Source: Abditibacteriaceae bacterium (GTDB lineage: Bacteria > Armatimonadota > Abditibacteriia > Abditibacteriales > Abditibacteriaceae). Taken from it: a stretch of 64,000 nucleotides of DNA. This document shows positions 53,012 to 62,250 of this stretch, piece by piece (the first letter of the stretch is position 1; every line of letters starts with the position of its first letter). Under the pieces are notes generated by a model. That model saw nothing but the letters and a program-made list of their open reading frames with translations, made no database searches and was not told the DNA's origin. A program made the position numbers and the translations under genes. The stretch is taken from the NCBI GenBank assembly GCA_019239895.1, contig JAFAZH010000041.1, positions 202,759 to 266,758 of the forward strand, written 5' to 3'.

Positions 53012-54898
53012 ATGGCGAGCGAGACTAAAACCTATTGCCTGGAGCGTGAAGTGCCCCTGCCACGTTCCAAGGTCTGGGAACTGCTGGGTAATACCGAACA
53101 CTTCAACCAGGTGATCGGGTTAGCTCCCGTGCAGTTCACTCCCGTTGCTGGTGATGACCTCGGTTTGGTGCGAGATGCGTATACGCGCATTATGGGCATT
53201 CCGATGCGCTGGCGCGAGTATCCTTTCCAGTGGGTTAAGGAAGAACGCTACACCGTGCTGCGCCTGTATCAGAGTGGGCCACTGAAAAGCGTGCTGGGGG
53301 GTATCGAGCTGTCGGATACCCAAACGCAACTCGCTGATGGCTCTTTTGCCACCCAATTGCGGGTCTTTGCGGACATCACGCCCCGGTCGCAGGCCATTCT
53401 TGCTGGTCTACGCCTTTTTATGCGGCGCAACCTGGTTAACACGTTTCGCTATTGTGAAAATTATCTACGCCTGGTCGAAAGCCATAAAGCGAATATGTTG
53501 CCGCAACCGGCCAAGCCCCCGGCGGTTAATGCAACTCAGTTAGAACGATTATTAAAAGAATTAAGTCGCCAACCCGTCGAGCAAAGTTACATCCGCTTCT
53601 TAGGCGATTATCTACGCTCAGGAGCCGATAATGAAGTCGCCAGCTTACGGCCTTATGTTTTGGCTGGACAGTGGAACGCCATTCCTGATGAAGTTTTGCG
53701 ACTCTGCCTGTATGCGACCAAAAGTGGCATTCTCAATTTAAGCTGGAAGATGATGTGCCCCAACTGCCGGGTGCCCAAAGCCGAATACACGTCGCTGGGC
53801 CAACTTAAAAACGAATTTCACTGTGACCTGTGCGGCGTGACTTATAGCGCGAGCTTTGACCGTTATGTTGAGCTACGCTTCGCGGTTCATCCTCAAATTC
53901 GCCAGGCTACAGAACAGGTTTATTGCATCGGCGGGCCAGGCCGCACACCGCAAATTCTGATTCAACAGTTGGTGGCTAAAGGGCAAGTTGGAATTATAAA
54001 ATTTCCTCAGACGGATAGCATACTGCGGCTGCGTGTCTTACGCGCTAACCATGTTGTCAGCTTTGCCAACGATGGAGAACTTGATGGCACTGAAACTGAG
54101 CCTTACGCTGAGGCAACCTTGAATGAGCCAGCGCGTGCGGCGATTGAATTATTATATCGGGATGAAGGTTGGTCTCAGGAGCAACTGCAAACGCCACCTC
54201 CCGGCACCCCCATCCGCATCACCAATCGCAGCGAGACGGATATTACCATTGCCTTAGAAAAAATTGACTGGGATCAAAGCGCGGTGACAGCGGCTAAAGT
54301 GACCACCATGCAGGAGTTCCGCGATCTGTTCTCTTCGGAAGTGCTGGCCCCTGGTCAAAGCGTTAGCATTGAGCACTTGACGCTATTCTTCAGCGACTTG
54401 CGCGATTCGACTGTGCTTTATGAAATTGCTGGCGATGCCCCGGCTTACCGGCGCGTGCGCGACCACTTTGATTTCCTGTTTGAGCGGATTCAAGCGAACG
54501 CGGGCAGCATCGTCAAGACGATAGGTGATGCGGTGATGGCCGTTTTCTACTCCCCGGAAGATGCCCTGCGTGCTGCCTTCGAGATTCAACGTGACGTGGG
54601 CGACTTCAACGCCAGGTTAGCCGAGGGTGATAGCATTGCCATTAAAATCGGTTTACATCACGGCCCGGCCATTGCCATCAACTCGAACGATAGGCTGGAT
54701 TACTTTGGGCGCACCGTCAACATCGCCTCACGGATTGAAGGGGCCAGTATGGGCAACGATATTGTGATGAGTGGCGAATGCGCCCGGCAAGCTGGTGTCA
54801 GCGAGCTTATTTACGAACACTCCCTCAAAGTGCAAAGGTTTCAGGGCAATCTCAAAGGTATCGAAGGTGTCTTTGACCTCTATCGCCTGCGGCTGTGA
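53012..54898 (+). CDS. SRPBCC-domain class III adenylate/guanylate cyclase
   Basis: A 628-residue cytoplasmic cyclase making a cyclic nucleotide. The N-terminus is a lipid/ligand-binding SRPBCC (START-like) domain (about 1-155; REVPLPRSKVWELLGNTEHF). A DUF5939-like middle region includes two Cys pairs, CPNC (about 249) and CDLC (about 271), a probable zinc ribbon. The catalytic class III domain starts at about 455: FFSDLRDSTVLYEIAGDAPA, IVKTIGDAVMAVF with the base-contacting Lys, and RLDYFGRTVNIASRIEGASM with the Asp that favours ATP. Metal-binding aspartates lie in FSDLRDS and IGDAV, so activity looks intact. GGGGAG precedes the ATG. No TM segment. Flanked by two family A repeats. Confidence 0.93.
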   Translation: MASETKTYCLEREVPLPRSKVWELLGNTEHFNQVIGLAPVQFTPVAGDDLGLVRDAYTRIMGIPMRWREYPFQWVKEERYTVLRLYQSGPLKSVLGGIELSDTQTQLADGSFATQLRVFADITPRSQAILAGLRLFMRRNLVNTFRYCENYLRLVESHKANMLPQPAKPPAVNATQLERLLKELSRQPVEQSYIRFLGDYLRSGADNEVASLRPYVLAGQWNAIPDEVLRLCLYATKSGILNLSWKMMCPNCRVPKAEYTSLGQLKNEFHCDLCGVTYSASFDRYVELRFAVHPQIRQATEQVYCIGGPGRTPQILIQQLVAKGQVGIIKFPQTDSILRLRVLRANHVVSFANDGELDGTETEPYAEATLNEPARAAIELLYRDEGWSQEQLQTPPPGTPIRITNRSETDITIALEKIDWDQSAVTAAKVTTMQEFRDLFSSEVLAPGQSVSIEHLTLFFSDLRDSTVLYEIAGDAPAYRRVRDHFDFLFERIQANAGSIVKTIGDAVMAVFYSPEDALRAAFEIQRDVGDFNARLAEGDSIAIKIGLHHGPAIAINSNDRLDYFGRTVNIASRIEGASMGNDIVMSGECARQAGVSELIYEHSLKVQRFQGNLKGIEGVFDLYRLRL

Positions 54899-54901
54899 CG
54901 G

Positions 54902-55112
54902 CCCTCACCCCTGGCCCCTCTTCTAACTTTGGGGAGAGGGGTGCCCCAAGGATGACTGGCTGGTTAAAAATTAAAGAACCGCAGAGACGCGGAGGACACA
55001 GAGTTTTCAATTGCTCAGCGTTCTCCGCGTCTCTGCGGTTCTTTAATTTCAGCAAGTAAGTAAAAGTGCGTGCTCCCCGCTCCCAATGCTGGAAGGGGGC
55101 CGGGGTAAGGGC
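54902..55112. repeat. Nested inverted-repeat element, family A, copy 3
   Basis: Outer arms 54902-54940 (CCCTCACCCCTGGCCCCTCT) and 55091-55112 (GGAAGGGGGCCGGGGTAAGG) pair imperfectly. The inner pair is perfect over 27 bases, 54968-54994 and 55023-55049, around GAACCGCAGAGACGCGGAG, more regular than in copies 1 and 2. It starts 3 bases after the cyclase stop and ends 5 bases before the convergent esterase stop, so it may terminate both. Confidence 0.9.
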
Positions 55113-55117
55113 CTTCC

Positions 55118-57274
55118 CTATTCAACAGGTGTCGTGCGATGGTGTTGTAAAAACCATTCATAGAGTGCCGGGTTGTTATAAGAGGCTGTCCAGGAATCGT
55201 GACCGACGCCGGGATAGACGGTGAACTTCACATCGCCACCGATGGCCTTAAGTGCATCCACAATAACTTTGCCCTCCTTGAACGGCACGGCGGGGTCGTC
55301 GGTGCCATGAAAGGCCCACACTGGCACGGCCTTTACGCGGGCGACATCGGCCACATCACCCCAGGCGGCAATAGGCGCGATGGCTGCGAAGCGGTTTGGA
55401 TATTCCATCGCCATGTTCCAGGTGCCGCCACCGCCCATGCTCAAGCCCGTTAAATACAGGCGCTCGGTGTCTACTCGATAGTGGGCGATAATGCCGGTGA
55501 GCATATCATTTAGCTCTTCGGGAAGCCAGGATTCACCATTGGGGCACTGCGGCGAGACAATGATAAAGGGGAAGTTCTTGCCCGCCGCTGTGAGTTTGGG
55601 TGGGCCATGCGTTTTAACTTTTTCCAAATCGTCGCCGCGCTCGCCACTGCCATGCAAAAAAAGCATCAATGGCCAACGCTTATAAGGCTCGGCATTATAA
55701 GTTGGCGGTAAATACAGCAGATAGCGATACGGCTTGAGGTCGCCGGTCTTTCGTTTAAGTTCATACCACCAATGCTGGTCGCGGTGCCAGACATCCGTAC
55801 GCTTCACCGTGCTGGCCCCCGGCTGAGTTTCATACAGTCCAGCCAGGAGAACTGCTGTGTCGGGGTCGCGCCATCCGTCCCGCATCCACAGCCGCCTGAA
55901 GGCTTCACTGACACTAATAGTTTGCTCTTTGGCAACCGTCGGATTGACGCCCAACTCATGGGGAAATTCTACCGTTAAGGGCAAGTCCATCCGTCGCCAA
56001 TTCGTTTCTGCGGGCTGACGGAATAAGGTGTAAAACCGTTTGTATGGCTGACCATCTGCGCCAGTAATTTCGACTATCGCGCCATAACGACCCGGCTTCT
56101 GGGCCGAAGTCACGACATTGTAAGCTGCGTCATAGAAGGTTGTTTTAAGGGTGTAGGGGCCAATTAAATCTTCGACGAGCGACGGGTTCTGAAAGTCACC
56201 ATTGGGAAAACTCGTGCCGCTAAAGGTAAAAGGTTGAAAAATAAAATCGGCATCGGCAAAAGCATCACGTCGTGCGGCGTTGGGGTCGGGTAGGTTGAGG
56301 GTGGTGATAGGCTCACCTGCGATGCTCACTGTCAATGGCCCGTAGGCTTGCCCCCGCGCTGGCATCGGCAGCAGGACTTTGGCTCTGGCTCGTCCGTTAG
56401 CTGCTGGCTCACCATCACTGGTAAGCTGACCTGCTCCCAGAGCACGCAAACCTTCGCGCACTTCGACAGGTTTACCGACTTGGTCAGCGGTTGCTGTCAC
56501 GTCAATGCGGGTGCGGCGGAAACGTTCATAACCGCCAGTTGCCACGGCTCGCACCGGAGAACTGGCCTCTGCTGCAAGCCGCACCCGCTGCATTTTATTG
56601 GAGTCGCTATCCGCTCCTAGCGCGGGATACCCCATGGCGCGAAATAGTTTGTCGGCATTGTTCCAATCGTTGACACCAAGCTGCAAAGCAATCTCGCGTC
56701 CCACTTCCGGCTTAATGGCTAACCCCTCCCACGGTAGCAGCACTTCGAGGGTGTAGCCCGTTGCCGTCTTGGTACGCGCCGCCAGGATGGAGATATTTAT
56801 CTTTTTGAGATCAGCATTCTGACGCTGGTCATTCAAGTGCCAGCGGAGTTGCGGATGGGCTGCTTCCAGGCCAGGGCTAAGGATGATTTGATAACGATCA
56901 GCGGCCCCGCGCTGTGTTGCCATAAACAGTTCGACTGAGTCTCGCTCATACAGCTTATTCTCGTCTTTGGCTTCGGTGATGTCTTTATCATCCACCTGCA
57001 ACAACACGAGCAGACCCTGGTCATTCCAACCCACTCGCGCCCGTGCATCGAATTCTGTGGCAGGGGGCAGTTGACCTGTGGCGGGCGTTAGAACATCCAG
57101 GCGAAAACCTTGCTCCGCCCAATCATCCGCCTTGCCATCCACCGTAATGTTATATAGGCGCGGCACGTTAAAGATGGAAGCACTATCGGCTGCTTTTGTT
57201 TGGGCTGTATGAGCGAACAGAGTAAAAACGCTGAGTAACAATAAACAGGTTTTTTGAATGGCCCTTAATTGCAT
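55118..57274 (-). CDS. Exported CBM9-type domain fused to an alpha/beta hydrolase
   Basis: A 718-residue secreted protein. Signal peptide (QKTCLLLLSVFTLFAHTAQT), then a CBM9-type sugar-binding domain at about 35-235 (TVDGKADDWAEQGFRLDVLT, ARVGWNDQGLLVLLQVDDKD, LYERDSVELFMATQ). A beta-rich linker (about 240-450) follows, then a PHB-depolymerase-like esterase at about 490-718: LLYLPPTYNAEPYKRWPLML, LFLHGSGERGDD, nucleophile in TGLSMGGGGTWNMAM, acid in AFHGTDDPAVPFKE, and histidine in GVGHDSW. The design is that of carbohydrate-bound feruloyl or acetyl esterases. It probably helps debranch plant polysaccharides with the other hydrolases of the window (inference). AAGGA precedes the ATG. Confidence 0.9.
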   Translation of the reverse strand: MQLRAIQKTCLLLLSVFTLFAHTAQTKAADSASIFNVPRLYNITVDGKADDWAEQGFRLDVLTPATGQLPPATEFDARARVGWNDQGLLVLLQVDDKDITEAKDENKLYERDSVELFMATQRGAADRYQIILSPGLEAAHPQLRWHLNDQRQNADLKKINISILAARTKTATGYTLEVLLPWEGLAIKPEVGREIALQLGVNDWNNADKLFRAMGYPALGADSDSNKMQRVRLAAEASSPVRAVATGGYERFRRTRIDVTATADQVGKPVEVREGLRALGAGQLTSDGEPAANGRARAKVLLPMPARGQAYGPLTVSIAGEPITTLNLPDPNAARRDAFADADFIFQPFTFSGTSFPNGDFQNPSLVEDLIGPYTLKTTFYDAAYNVVTSAQKPGRYGAIVEITGADGQPYKRFYTLFRQPAETNWRRMDLPLTVEFPHELGVNPTVAKEQTISVSEAFRRLWMRDGWRDPDTAVLLAGLYETQPGASTVKRTDVWHRDQHWWYELKRKTGDLKPYRYLLYLPPTYNAEPYKRWPLMLFLHGSGERGDDLEKVKTHGPPKLTAAGKNFPFIIVSPQCPNGESWLPEELNDMLTGIIAHYRVDTERLYLTGLSMGGGGTWNMAMEYPNRFAAIAPIAAWGDVADVARVKAVPVWAFHGTDDPAVPFKEGKVIVDALKAIGGDVKFTVYPGVGHDSWTASYNNPALYEWFLQHHRTTPVE

Positions 57275-57640
57275 GAGAAAAACATCCTTACTGGCAGAAT
57301 CCGTCTAATGAGACTTTAATGATTGCTATTTTTATAAACTTTGCCCAGATTGACATTAACGTGCCAAACCTCGCGGCGCAACGCCGCTACGCCTGAGACG
57401 GATTTGGCTTCCCGCAGTCCCTTCAACCAGTCGCCTACTGACATTTGTTTTACTACTTTTTGGCTTAAAGATCAGTTGGAAATAGCTGCCAATAACTGAC
57501 AAAGGCTGCTGAATGCTCGACGTTTAATATGCCTTCTACAGTCTCTTGATATTATCTTGACATCAGTCGCCGAACATGCCAAAATAAAATCTCAGTTTTA
57601 GCTTGACAGAAGCAACCTTGTAAGGAGAATGTTTAGATAG
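57275..57640. other. 366-base intergenic region, no gene seen
   Basis: Divergent promoter region between the CBM9-esterase and lipoprotein genes. GCCAAACCTCGCGGCG...GATTTGGC (57363-57410) includes a small inverted repeat. Two TTGACA sequences (57557-57562 and 57603-57608) could be -35 boxes, but no matching -10 was found at 16-18 bases. AAGGAG at 57622-57627 serves the gene at 57641. Confidence 0.5.
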
Positions 57641-58513
57641 ATGGATAATGCTCGTCAATGGCAGATGATTTCCACCGTAGCCGTCGGTGGCTTTTTAACG
57701 GCCTTTATCGTCGTAGGATGTGGAGGTGGCAGCGGGGGTGGTCTGACTTCAGACACTATTAACAATAATAACTCTCTCCTGCCTGGTGCTACGGTGCGGC
57801 CCACCCCGACCCGGACGCCTTTTGGCACTCCTCGGCCAACCCCAACTCGGACTCCTATTGGCACACCCAAGCCGACTCCGATGCGCACCCCGGTTGGAAC
57901 ACCGAAGCCAACGCCTAAAGTCACGCCCAAGCCGACTCCAACACGGACGCCAGTAGGCACACCCAAGCCAACCCCAACGCGCACCCCAACTGGCACGCCA
58001 CGACCCACACCGTTGCCAACACCAGTGCCCGGCAGCCTCATCACTTCCTTTAGCGTGTCTGGGAGCCTGAACGCTTCCGGTGTATTCACCCAGGAGGCTG
58101 GCAGCGGCTTTTATGCGCGCTTCCGCCTGGTGCCATCCCCCACGCCCACACCAGGGCCAACGCCTAAGCCCGGCCCCCAACCGACGCCAGAGCCAGGCAC
58201 TTTGTATAGTGGCACCTATACCTTGACCAATGGTGAAAAGGGTAACTTCTTCCTGCTGGCGCAACAAGACAATTCGGCCAGTGGCGGTGGTTTCCCCAGT
58301 GTGAATCTTGAAAACTATACTCTGCAAATCGCCACCCAGGGCACCGCAACTGTGGCCTTGCAAATCTCTGGTTCCACCGGCTCCGGTAGCGTCCGCCTCA
58401 CTGATCTGAGCGGAGCAACCTTTGCTACTGGCACCATCAGGATCACCGGCAAGCAAAGTTTCTCGCGCGCAACGCGCAACTTCCGCAAGTCACTGCAAGC
58501 CTTCAAGCGTTAA
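57641..58513 (+). CDS. Lipoprotein with Pro/Thr-rich tandem repeats
   Basis: A 290-residue exported protein. The N-terminal hydrophobic stretch ending FIVVGCGGGSGGG has a lipobox (VVGC), so Cys is probably lipidated and the protein anchored in a membrane. Residues about 59-127 are a repetitive spacer of about twelve-residue units of the form T-P-x-G-T-P-K/R-P-T-P-T-R (5 units, one disrupted). The mature C-terminal domain (about 130-275) is beta-strand rich (FSVSGSLNASGVFTQEAGSG, YSGTYTLTNGEKGNFFLLAQ). Repeats of this kind are common as stalks or wall spacers. The last 30 residues are basic. A perfect terminator follows. Function of the globular part is unknown. Confidence 0.85.
   Translation: MDNARQWQMISTVAVGGFLTAFIVVGCGGGSGGGLTSDTINNNNSLLPGATVRPTPTRTPFGTPRPTPTRTPIGTPKPTPMRTPVGTPKPTPKVTPKPTPTRTPVGTPKPTPTRTPTGTPRPTPLPTPVPGSLITSFSVSGSLNASGVFTQEAGSGFYARFRLVPSPTPTPGPTPKPGPQPTPEPGTLYSGTYTLTNGEKGNFFLLAQQDNSASGGGFPSVNLENYTLQIATQGTATVALQISGSTGSGSVRLTDLSGATFATGTIRITGKQSFSRATRNFRKSLQAFKR
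57815..58019 (+). repeat. 36-base coding tandem repeat
   Basis: Units of 36 bases beginning at 57815, 57851 and 57887, then a partial 24-base unit, then more units ending near 58019. Silent differences between units show the repeat is not freshly amplified. Coding, not CRISPR: there are no spacers. Confidence 0.85.
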
Positions 58514-58559
58514 GTCGGGCTGCTGTTCAACAGTTAGTAGACGTACTCGGTAACGGAAA

Positions 58560-58595
58560 GGGAGGTGCTTAGGAATTCCTAAGCACCTCCCTTTT
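58560..58595 (+). terminator. Perfect intrinsic terminator of the lipoprotein gene
   Basis: GGGAGGTGCTTAGG (58560-58573), loop AATT, and its exact complement (58578-58591), followed by TTTT. It lies 46 bases past the stop at 58513. Confidence 0.88.
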
Positions 58596-58778
58596 CTGGT
58601 CTTTTCTATCTGAAAGCTGTCCGTGCCTGTCACTGCAAAAGGCTATACTTTAGTGTTGGTACAGATAGCAAGAATATAATTTTTCCAGGCTCTACAACCA
58701 GCACACAGTAGGCGCGGACTCATGGATTATGTTCTGCTATTCCCCCTAAATCATTAAGTTCTTCGGGGCCATTCCTTT

Positions 58779-61700
58779 ATGCTTATCCTGCACGCGACAG
58801 CTAAAGAACGCGACTTATTGTTCTGGGCGGAAGCTGCACCCGCAGTGGGGGTGATGCCAGTCGCAGCGACGGGAAAGGCGAAGCCAAGAAGCCACCAATC
58901 GTTGCCTGCGAAGTCCCTGCCAACCAAGTCCCTGCCGCATCCCTTTGCCGCGCCTGCCGCTGACCTCATAGAGGCTATGGAAACTGTTGGGTTCACGGTT
59001 GATGCTGATAACTATAGCACATTGCAAGCAACCATCTGGCTGCCAACAGCCGATAGTGCGCCGCTAGCTTCCAGTCCGCTCATTGCTCCCAACGAGTCAG
59101 CTAACTCTCCTGCTGCTGCATCTTCTTTATCGCCCTGGCAATTAGCAGCGTTGCGTCTGCCGATGGCCACGCTGGTTGAACTTCTCACGCTCTCTAGTGG
59201 TAAATCCCTGCTGGCTCCTGGTCTGCTTTTAGGTGCCGACTTATCATTTTGGACAATGGCTTTGCGTTTTGCTGCCGCTCTGGTGACGCGCCAGCAGTTT
59301 TTACCAGTGCTGGACAAGAATGACGTGAATAACTCCTATGGAGCTTGGTGGCAGCCGGTTTTTACCGGGATGGATACGGAGCGGCTGATGAAACTGACCA
59401 GGGCCATGCCTCATAGTTGCCGCGCTCTGAGTGATGGTGTCAAGGAGCCGCCCCGATTGGCCTCGGAAGAAGTGCTGGCGCACTTCTTGGGCGCAGTGGT
59501 GGATTATCTGGTGCGCGTCTCACCTAACCCACCTCTTGCCGTCTTGCCAAAGCGAGCAGGCCCCGTAGCGCGTCCGTCTCTTGCGCCAAGCCGCGCCAGG
59601 CCAGTTTTTGACAGTGTCCACGATGAGTGGCTGTATGCCCTGACCGCAGCCGACAATCAGATGGTAGGCGACCCTACCGACTTGGCCCAACTATCAGCTC
59701 AAGTCAAAGAGTGGCAGCGGGCTGTCACCATCACCACTGCCACCCCATGGCGCTTGTGCTTCCGTCTGGAAGAGCCGCCCGCTCCCGCAGCCGAGATAAG
59801 AGAAGACGAAGACTCTGCGGATATAGAAGTATTGAACAAGAGGCATAGCAGGCATGGCGCGAGCATGGCTACTGATGAGCCTGAGATTAACCAATCATGG
59901 CAGGTGCGCTATCTGTTGCAGGCGTGTGATGACCCCAGTCTGCTGATCCCCACAGAAAACGCATGGCAGAGCCAGGAGGGTCTATCCAGGGCTTTACGGT
60001 CGAAAGCTCTGAGCCAGGATTTAGGGTGGAAACCGGCTCGTGTCCGTGAATATCTGCTGGCGGCATTAGGTCAGGCGGCATCTCTCTGTCCGGGTGTTGA
60101 AGACAGTCTCAAGTCGAGCGCCCCCGGCGGCTACACATTAGATGACAGCCAGGCCCACGCCTTCTTAACCCAGCACGCCTGGTTGCTGGAACAAGCCGGG
60201 TTTGGCGTCTTTCTCCCGGCGTGGTGGACGCGCAAAGGTACCAAGTTACAGCTAACGACGCGGGCTAATGTTAAAAGCCCCAAGATGCAGGGCGGCAATG
60301 GACTTTCCTTGGAAGAAATCATCAAGTTTGAATGGCAAGTTGCATTAGGTGGCGAAACGCTGACGCTCCGCGAGTTAGAAGCCCTGGCTCGTCTAAAATC
60401 TCCCCTGGTGCGCTTTCGTGGGCAATGGGTGCAACTGAGTGCCGAGGAAATTCAAGCCGCCCTGAACTTTTGGAAAGAACGCTCTACGACACGCGCCAGT
60501 GTGCGCGAACTCCTGCGCATGGCCATTGGCGCGGATGCCGGAGCAAGCGCACTGGCTATCGAAGGGGTGCAGGCCAGTGGGTGGGTGGGGGATTTACTCA
60601 GCCAATTACAGGGCCATGTTGCGTTTGAGGAGGCTCCTCAGCCCAAAGAGTTGCAAGGCCAGTTGCGGCCTTACCAGGTGCGCGGCTATTCGTGGCTGCG
60701 CTTCTTGCAACGCTGGGGACTTGGCGCGTGCCTAGCCGATGATATGGGATTGGGCAAAACCATACAGTTCCTGGCCCTGTTGCAACAGGAGTGGAGTGCC
60801 AGTGGGGTGGGGGCGCGGCGTCCCACACTGTTGATCTGTCCGACCTCGGTGGTCTCGAACTGGCAGAAAGAGGCTGAACGCTTTACGCCAGAGTTACCCG
60901 TGATAGTGCATCATGGCTTAGGGCGCACCAAAGGGGCGACCTTCAAGCAACAGGGCAAACGCCATGCTCTGGTGCTTTCCAGTTATGCCCTGTTGCACCG
61001 TGACCTGGAAATCTTGAAAGCAGTGGATTGGGCCGGTGTCGTCTTAGATGAAGCGCAGAACATCAAGAACCCGGAGACCAAACAGGCGCGAGCGGCGCGA
61101 GCGTTGCGGGCTGACTATCGTATTGCGCTCACGGGCACTCCAGTGGAAAACAACATTGGTGACCTGTGGAGCATCATGGAGTTTCTCAATCCGGGGCTAC
61201 TGGGCGGGCAAAGCGAGTTTAAGCGGCGGTTCTTCACCCCCATTCAAATCAGCCACGACCCTGCTGCCACCCAGCGTTTGAAGCAAATCACCGGCCCCTT
61301 CATCTTGCGTCGCCTCAAGACCGATAAAAGTGTCATTACCGACCTGCCGGACAAAATGGAGATGAAGGTTTTCTGTTCGCTGACCAAAGAGCAAGCTTCA
61401 CTTTATGCGGCGGTGGTCGAAGCGGCCAGCAAGGACTTGGAAGCCAGTGATGGCATCCAACGCAAGGGTATTGTCCTGGCGACGCTTTCCAAACTCAAAC
61501 AGGTGTGCAATCATCCGGCGCAATTCTTGGGCGATAACTCTGCCATACCGGGTCGTTCTGGCAAGTTGGCGCGGTTAAGCGAAATGATGGAAGAGATTTT
61601 ATCCAGTGAGGATAACGTCTTAATCTTTACCCAATTCCGCGAGATGGGCGACCTTATCCAACGCCATCTACAAGAAACATTTGGCCAGGAGACGCTTTTC

Positions 61701-62120
61701 TTGCATGGCGGCGCCTCTAAAAAGGCGCGTGACCGGATGGTTGAACGGTTTCAGGGCAAAGCTAATGGGTCCGGCGGCACTCCCCGCATTTTTATCTTAT
61801 CTTTGAAAGCGGGCGGAGTAGGGCTGAATCTCACCCGTGCCAATCACGTCTTTCACTTCGACCGTTGGTGGAACCCCGCTGTGGAAAACCAGGCGACCGA
61901 CAGGGCTTTTCGCATCGGTCAGGTAAAAAATGTGCAGGTGCATAAATTCCTCTGCGCAGGCACCCTCGAAGAAAAGATTGATGAAATGATTGAACGCAAG
62001 CAATCCGTAGCGTCCCAAATTGTCGGCACCGGGGAGAGTTGGCTTACTGAGCTATCCACTACGGAACTCAAGGGAATTTTTGCTTTGCGCTCAGGAGCCG
62101 TTAGCGAGGATGGAGGATAG
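58779..62120 (+). CDS. SNF2-family helicase with large N-terminal associated domain
   Basis: An 1113-residue bacterial SNF2/RapA-type ATPase. It opens MLILHATAKERDLLFWAEAA as in proteins with the SNF2-associated DUF3670-like N-terminus, which takes up the first 600 residues. Helicase motifs follow: I GACLADDMGLGKTIQFLALL, Ia LLICPTSVVSNWQ, II WAGVVLDEAQNIKNPET, III RIALTGTPVENNIGDLWSIM, V ILSLKAGGVGLNLTRANHVF and VI WWNPAVENQATDRAFRIGQV. Such proteins move along DNA to remodel bound protein or recycle RNA polymerase. The last codons (SEDGG) are encoded by the heptamer repeat. A SWIM-domain gene follows 130 bases later, the customary partner. Confidence 0.94.
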   Translation: MLILHATAKERDLLFWAEAAPAVGVMPVAATGKAKPRSHQSLPAKSLPTKSLPHPFAAPAADLIEAMETVGFTVDADNYSTLQATIWLPTADSAPLASSPLIAPNESANSPAAASSLSPWQLAALRLPMATLVELLTLSSGKSLLAPGLLLGADLSFWTMALRFAAALVTRQQFLPVLDKNDVNNSYGAWWQPVFTGMDTERLMKLTRAMPHSCRALSDGVKEPPRLASEEVLAHFLGAVVDYLVRVSPNPPLAVLPKRAGPVARPSLAPSRARPVFDSVHDEWLYALTAADNQMVGDPTDLAQLSAQVKEWQRAVTITTATPWRLCFRLEEPPAPAAEIREDEDSADIEVLNKRHSRHGASMATDEPEINQSWQVRYLLQACDDPSLLIPTENAWQSQEGLSRALRSKALSQDLGWKPARVREYLLAALGQAASLCPGVEDSLKSSAPGGYTLDDSQAHAFLTQHAWLLEQAGFGVFLPAWWTRKGTKLQLTTRANVKSPKMQGGNGLSLEEIIKFEWQVALGGETLTLRELEALARLKSPLVRFRGQWVQLSAEEIQAALNFWKERSTTRASVRELLRMAIGADAGASALAIEGVQASGWVGDLLSQLQGHVAFEEAPQPKELQGQLRPYQVRGYSWLRFLQRWGLGACLADDMGLGKTIQFLALLQQEWSASGVGARRPTLLICPTSVVSNWQKEAERFTPELPVIVHHGLGRTKGATFKQQGKRHALVLSSYALLHRDLEILKAVDWAGVVLDEAQNIKNPETKQARAARALRADYRIALTGTPVENNIGDLWSIMEFLNPGLLGGQSEFKRRFFTPIQISHDPAATQRLKQITGPFILRRLKTDKSVITDLPDKMEMKVFCSLTKEQASLYAAVVEAASKDLEASDGIQRKGIVLATLSKLKQVCNHPAQFLGDNSAIPGRSGKLARLSEMMEEILSSEDNVLIFTQFREMGDLIQRHLQETFGQETLFLHGGASKKARDRMVERFQGKANGSGGTPRIFILSLKAGGVGLNLTRANHVFHFDRWWNPAVENQATDRAFRIGQVKNVQVHKFLCAGTLEEKIDEMIERKQSVASQIVGTGESWLTELSTTELKGIFALRSGAVSEDGG

Positions 62121-62220
62121 GGGAGCGAAGATGGAGGATGGAGGATCGAAGATAGCAGGTAAGAAGTCGTGGAAGTAGTGCTGGCGATTCTCGATCTTCG
62201 ATCTTTCATCCTCGCTCCTC
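62106..62220. repeat. Heptamer-phased inverted repeat overlapping the SNF2 stop
   Basis: Seven consecutive seven-base units run from 62106 (GAGGATG, GAGGATA, GGGGAGC, GAAGATG, GAGGATG, GAGGATC, GAAGATA). A complementary set (GATTCTC, GATCTTC, GATCTTT, CATCCTC, GCTCCTC) runs from 62186 to 62220. The left set overlaps the last SNF2 codons. Confidence 0.75.
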
Positions 62221-62250
62221 GGATTCCTTGCGTGAGCAGGAGGCAACACT

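Noticed and set aside
57815..58019. 36-base repeat as a CRISPR array
   Set aside because: The units are contiguous with no spacers and encode a regular Pro/Thr motif in frame in a clear lipoprotein gene.
57655..58089. Antisense ORF rich in Gly-Val repeats
   Set aside because: It is the reverse reading of the Pro/Thr-coding repeat; codon use and lack of a start signal argue against a gene.
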